Source: an uncultured Candidatus Saccharibacteria bacterium (GTDB lineage Bacteria > Patescibacteriota > Saccharimonadia > Saccharimonadales > Saccharimonadaceae). Taken from it: a stretch of 64,000 nucleotides of DNA. This document shows positions 63,709 to 64,000 of the stretch, in pieces. The notes under the pieces were generated by a model. It was not told where the DNA came from, did no database searches, and worked only from the letters and a program-made list of their open reading frames with translations. A program made the translations under genes and the position numbers. How positions within the stretch are numbered: position 1 is the first letter of the stretch; each line of letters opens with the position of its first letter. The stretch lies in NCBI GenBank assembly GCA_946222005.1, contig CAMIHP010000002.1:103764-167763 (forward strand). Direction: 5' to 3'.

Positions 63709-63783
63709 GGCCTCATCGTCTAGCGGTTAGGACACTGGGTTCTCATCCCAGCAACCCGGGTTCGATTCCCGGTGAGGTCACCA
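63709..63783 (+). tRNA. tRNA-Glu (CUC)
   Basis: The acceptor is GGCCTCA/TGAGGTC (G1:C72), the anticodon loop TTCTCAT and the D-loop AGCGGTT. CCA is encoded at 63781-63783. The opposite strand is overlapped by the end of a recombinase-like gene, suggesting it is an integration site. Confidence 0.93.
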
Positions 63784-64000
63784 TAAAGGGATTTATCATC
63801 CATTCGGATACGGAATAGCTCGTTTACCTCTGGTAGCGGGCTGTTTTTGTGAGTTCCAAACTTTATTTCATCATAGGTTGGGACTTTATTGAAGATAGCG
63901 GCGAAAAAGGCGGCTTTTCGCAAGGGATTACAGAGGTCAAGTAGTAGCTCAGGGAGGTGTTCCAAAATATATTTGGCGTATTGCAAGACTTGGTCGAATT
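63720..64000 (-). CDS. C-terminal part of a serine recombinase-like protein (partial)
   Basis: The frame enters from the window edge and ends inside tRNA-Glu. The visible residues (FDQVLQYAKYILEHLPELLL, then NPLRKAAFFAAIFNKVPTYD and a GTHKNSPLPEVNELFRI-type end) look like the C-terminal coiled-coil and tail of large serine recombinases. This is a resemblance in pattern, not a proof, because the catalytic domain lies outside the window. The last 20 residues (YGDLTGNRTRVAGMRTQCPN) are read antisense through the tRNA. Such overlap is typical when an element has integrated at a tRNA and the recombinase gene borders its attachment site. Confidence 0.6.
   Translation of the reverse strand, partial: FDQVLQYAKYILEHLPELLLDLCNPLRKAAFFAAIFNKVPTYDEIKFGTHKNSPLPEVNELFRIRMDDKSLYGDLTGNRTRVAGMRTQCPNR

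Overview
The window looks like chromosome of a small, host-dependent Gram-positive-type bacterium, most likely a member of Candidatus Saccharibacteria (TM7) or a close Patescibacteria relative. This is an inference from gene content, not a database match. It has peptidoglycan genes (murA, murB, murJ, murT/gatD) and type IV pilins, an HrcA/CIRCE heat-shock system, queuosine salvage and TilS, few biosynthetic genes, short intergenic spaces and many leaderless promoters. The standard bacterial code fits, and UGA reads as stop throughout.

Layout. 1-5.2 kb: a small basic protein, an FtsB/DivIC-like protein, three CAU-anticodon tRNAs (an Ile2 candidate, fMet, Met) and a flavoprotein oxidoreductase without its redox cysteines. 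5.2-10.6 kb: tilS, ftsH, murJ and the first half of lepA. 10.6-18.47 kb: a foreign-looking insertion (ATP-grasp, glycosyltransferase, nucleotidyltransferase, three NUDIX hydrolases, SDR, S51 peptidase, GrpB-family protein, a poly-G-interrupted gene) that splits lepA exactly between its GTPase/domain II half and its C-terminal half. 18.47-28 kb: second half of lepA, gmk, an LssY_C membrane protein, a pair of related CxxC proteins, and hrcA-grpE-(membrane protein)-dnaK with three CIRCE elements. 28-33 kb, minus strand: FKBP, a nitrilase-like protein, and a polyamine cluster (speD, DUF4178, membrane-fused speE). 33-44 kb: nucleotide kinase-like protein, pilin-like protein, HdeD-like protein, GT-C glycosyltransferase, OpgC-like acyltransferase, gatD/murT, and a membrane-anchored ClpC-like AAA+ protein.

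44.4-45.8 kb: a cassette encoding a histidine phosphatase and an HD hydrolase, bounded by 49-bp perfect inverted repeats. 46-51 kb: sugar transferase, tgt, YhhQ-type precursor transporter, MFS protein and tRNAs. 51.7-59.8 kb: an HTH-MurA fusion, glyA, a pilin operon, murB and folD. 60-64 kb: TM2-like protein, tRNAs, a divergent response regulator/histidine kinase pair, and tRNA-Glu overlapped by the C-terminus of a serine-recombinase-like gene that runs off the window.

The most striking system is a candidate cell-wall regulatory circuit. MurA carries an N-terminal XRE-type DNA-binding domain. The same palindrome, ATATATCA-N4-TGATATAT, lies between the -35 and -10 boxes of both the murA and murB promoters, which share the same geometry (17-nt spacer, 6 nt from -10 to ATG, so leaderless). 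I infer that the enzyme represses its own gene and that of the next enzyme in the pathway, possibly in response to precursor levels. The second is the split lepA with its cargo.
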